A stretch of 6,861 nt of DNA, taken from positions 1 to 6,861 of the forward strand of contig JAOZQB010000157.1 in NCBI GenBank assembly GCA_029932445.1, given 5' to 3'. The DNA comes from Bacteroidales bacterium (GTDB taxonomy: Bacteria; Bacteroidota; Bacteroidia; Bacteroidales; JAADGE01). Every line of letters starts with the position of its first letter. The first letter of the stretch is position 1. The position numbers were made by a program, and so were the translations under genes. This document shows positions 5,472-6,861 of the stretch, in pieces. Under the pieces are notes generated by a model, which was not told the origin of the DNA, searched no databases, and saw nothing but the letters and a program-made list of their open reading frames with translations.

Positions 5472-6861
5472 ATGAAACGCGGAAAAAAAATACTCGGAAT
5501 TACATTATTAATTTTATTTATTCTGTCAATTGCAGCTTACATTTTTATAAATACAATTAAAAGTTCCGGTTTACCGGATTACAATAAAGAAGTTCAAATT
5601 AAAGGACTTAAAGACAAAGTTACCGTTTACAGAGATGCATACGGCATTCCGCATATTATTGCAAATAATGAAGACGATTTATACAAAGTAACAGGATACA
5701 TTCAAGCACAAGACCGCATGTGGCAAATGGATTTACTTCGTCGGGTTACGCAAGGTCGATTATCGGAAATTTTCGGAAAAGACATGATTGAAACAGATGT
5801 TATTTTACGTTCACTTCGCATGCCCGAAAAATCGGATCTGGTTTTAAAAATTATCAGTCCCGAAATGTTAAAAGCATTACAAGATTATGCTGACGGCGTG
5901 AATCAATATATTGAAAAAGATAACTTATCATTTGAATTTAAAGTTTTAGGATATAAACCCGAAAAATGGACCCCGAAACAATCTTTGAATCTGATTGGTT
6001 ACATGGCGTGGAATCTTGAAATGGGTTGGGGAACTGAATCAATAATGTTTAAAATGAAAAATGCATTGAGCGAATCAAAATTCAAAGAACTTTTGCCTGA
6101 AATGAATCTGCAAAAAACCTATGTTTATCCCGATATTAAAACTAATGCACAACTTGCTGATTCTTCTTTAAGTACAAATTTAAAGAAAATTGAAAATTTA
6201 GCGCCTTCCGTTTTCAAAGCGAGTAATAATTGGGTTGTTGCCGGGAAGAAAAGCACAACCGGAAAACCTATTTTTTCAAATGACATGCACCTCGGATTTA
6301 TGATTCCCGGAATTTGGTCGCAAATTCATCAATATGTTGGAGGGAAGTTAGATGTTACCGGAGTGATTCTCCCCGGTCAACCGTTTGTAATTGCCGGACA
6401 TAATGCCGATATTGCATGGGGAATGACAAATGTAATGCTGGACGGTGCCGATTTCTATATCGAAACCCTTAATCCCGAAAATCCGGATCAATATAAATAT
6501 AACGGTAAATGGAAAGATATGGAAGTCCTAAAAGAAGAAATTAAAGTAAGCGGTGAAGACGCCCCCGTTATAAAAGAAATACATTTTACGCACAGAGGAC
6601 CTGTCATAAGCGGATTTAAAGATATAAAAGATAAAACAATTTCAATGCACTGGATCGGAAATATGCAAAGTAACGAATTGCGTTCAATTTATCTTTTAAA
6701 CAGAGCAAAAAATTGGGATGAATTCAGAAATGCTTGCAGCAGTTTTAAATCTGTCAGTCAAAATATTGCTTATGCCGATAAAGAAGGAAATATCGGTCTG
6801 CAATGCTGTGCCGGAATTCCCGAACGCAAAGCCCCCGGATATTTATTTTTACCGGGTGATA
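5472..6861 (+). CDS. Penicillin acylase family protein (peptidase S45, Ntn hydrolase), partial at right edge
   Basis: Amide hydrolase made as one chain that cuts itself into alpha and beta subunits, acting outside the cytoplasm. The visible 463 residues are in one intact frame. Residues 6-27 are a hydrophobic signal or anchor. The alpha part shows YRDAYGIPHI (53-62) and GYIQAQDRMWQMDLLRR with QGRLSE (75-99). The autocatalytic nucleophile is Ser251 at the start of SNNWVV, preceded by a spacer of low conservation (about 215-250) that is presumably removed. The beta part shows NDMHLG (270-275), PGQPFVIAGHN (301-311) with IAWGMTN (314-320), and HRGPVISG. Family members are roughly 750-850 residues, so about 300-400, including the later catalytic Asn, lie beyond the window. 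The substrate is unknown: relatives cleave penicillins, N-acyl-homoserine lactones or other acyl amides. It has its own leader behind a terminator, so it is probably transcribed separately. Confidence 0.93.
   Translation, partial: MKRGKKILGITLLILFILSIAAYIFINTIKSSGLPDYNKEVQIKGLKDKVTVYRDAYGIPHIIANNEDDLYKVTGYIQAQDRMWQMDLLRRVTQGRLSEIFGKDMIETDVILRSLRMPEKSDLVLKIISPEMLKALQDYADGVNQYIEKDNLSFEFKVLGYKPEKWTPKQSLNLIGYMAWNLEMGWGTESIMFKMKNALSESKFKELLPEMNLQKTYVYPDIKTNAQLADSSLSTNLKKIENLAPSVFKASNNWVVAGKKSTTGKPIFSNDMHLGFMIPGIWSQIHQYVGGKLDVTGVILPGQPFVIAGHNADIAWGMTNVMLDGADFYIETLNPENPDQYKYNGKWKDMEVLKEEIKVSGEDAPVIKEIHFTHRGPVISGFKDIKDKTISMHWIGNMQSNELRSIYLLNRAKNWDEFRNACSSFKSVSQNIAYADKEGNIGLQCCAGIPERKAPGYLFLPGD

Noticed and set aside
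3897..6861. The envelope genes as one defence or secretion system
   Set aside because: Separate leaders, a strong internal terminator, divergent orientation and unrelated families argue against one operon or system.

Overview
The window looks like ordinary chromosome of a low-GC Bacteroidota bacterium, probably Bacteroidales or a close relative. The evidence is the AT-rich sequence, the lack of clear Shine-Dalgarno sites (starts sit in A-rich leaders, often ATC-ATG), TAnnTTTG-type -7 boxes before several genes, SecD of the Bacteroidota type, and a POTRA-less Omp85 barrel ending in Phe. I see no phage, transposase, CRISPR, tRNA or rRNA. No species can be named from this.

Left part (1-1824), all on the minus strand: the 5' part of secDF (running off the left edge) lies downstream of mdh, malate dehydrogenase. 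An intrinsic terminator closes mdh, and two TATATTTG boxes then offer separate promoters for secDF. Both are housekeeping genes: one drives protein export across the inner membrane, the other is a TCA-cycle enzyme.

Centre (1825-2570): 746 bases without a credible gene. It holds the least ordinary sequence here: three short palindromes with GAGACA/TGTCTC-type arms (2042-2206), a 57-base nested inverted repeat built from AACTTT/AAAGTT blocks (2314-2370), and a 12-bp direct repeat. I read these as short non-coding palindromic elements, perhaps transcribed in a long mdh leader. Their function is unknown.

Right part: a minus-strand Omp85-family outer-membrane barrel (2571-3896) and a plus-strand membrane-anchored endonuclease/exonuclease/phosphatase-family protein (4010-5056) diverge from a 113-bp AT-rich promoter region. 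Next come a 72-residue DUF2892 membrane protein (5147-5365), a strong intrinsic terminator with a promoter box immediately behind it, and a penicillin-acylase-family (S45) Ntn hydrolase cut by the right edge (5472-6861). The four genes all encode cell-envelope proteins but show no sign of forming one pathway: each has its own leader and a possible promoter box.

I did not find a convincing new multi-gene system. The best leads are the palindromic elements in the central gap and the tight terminator-promoter junctions at two places.
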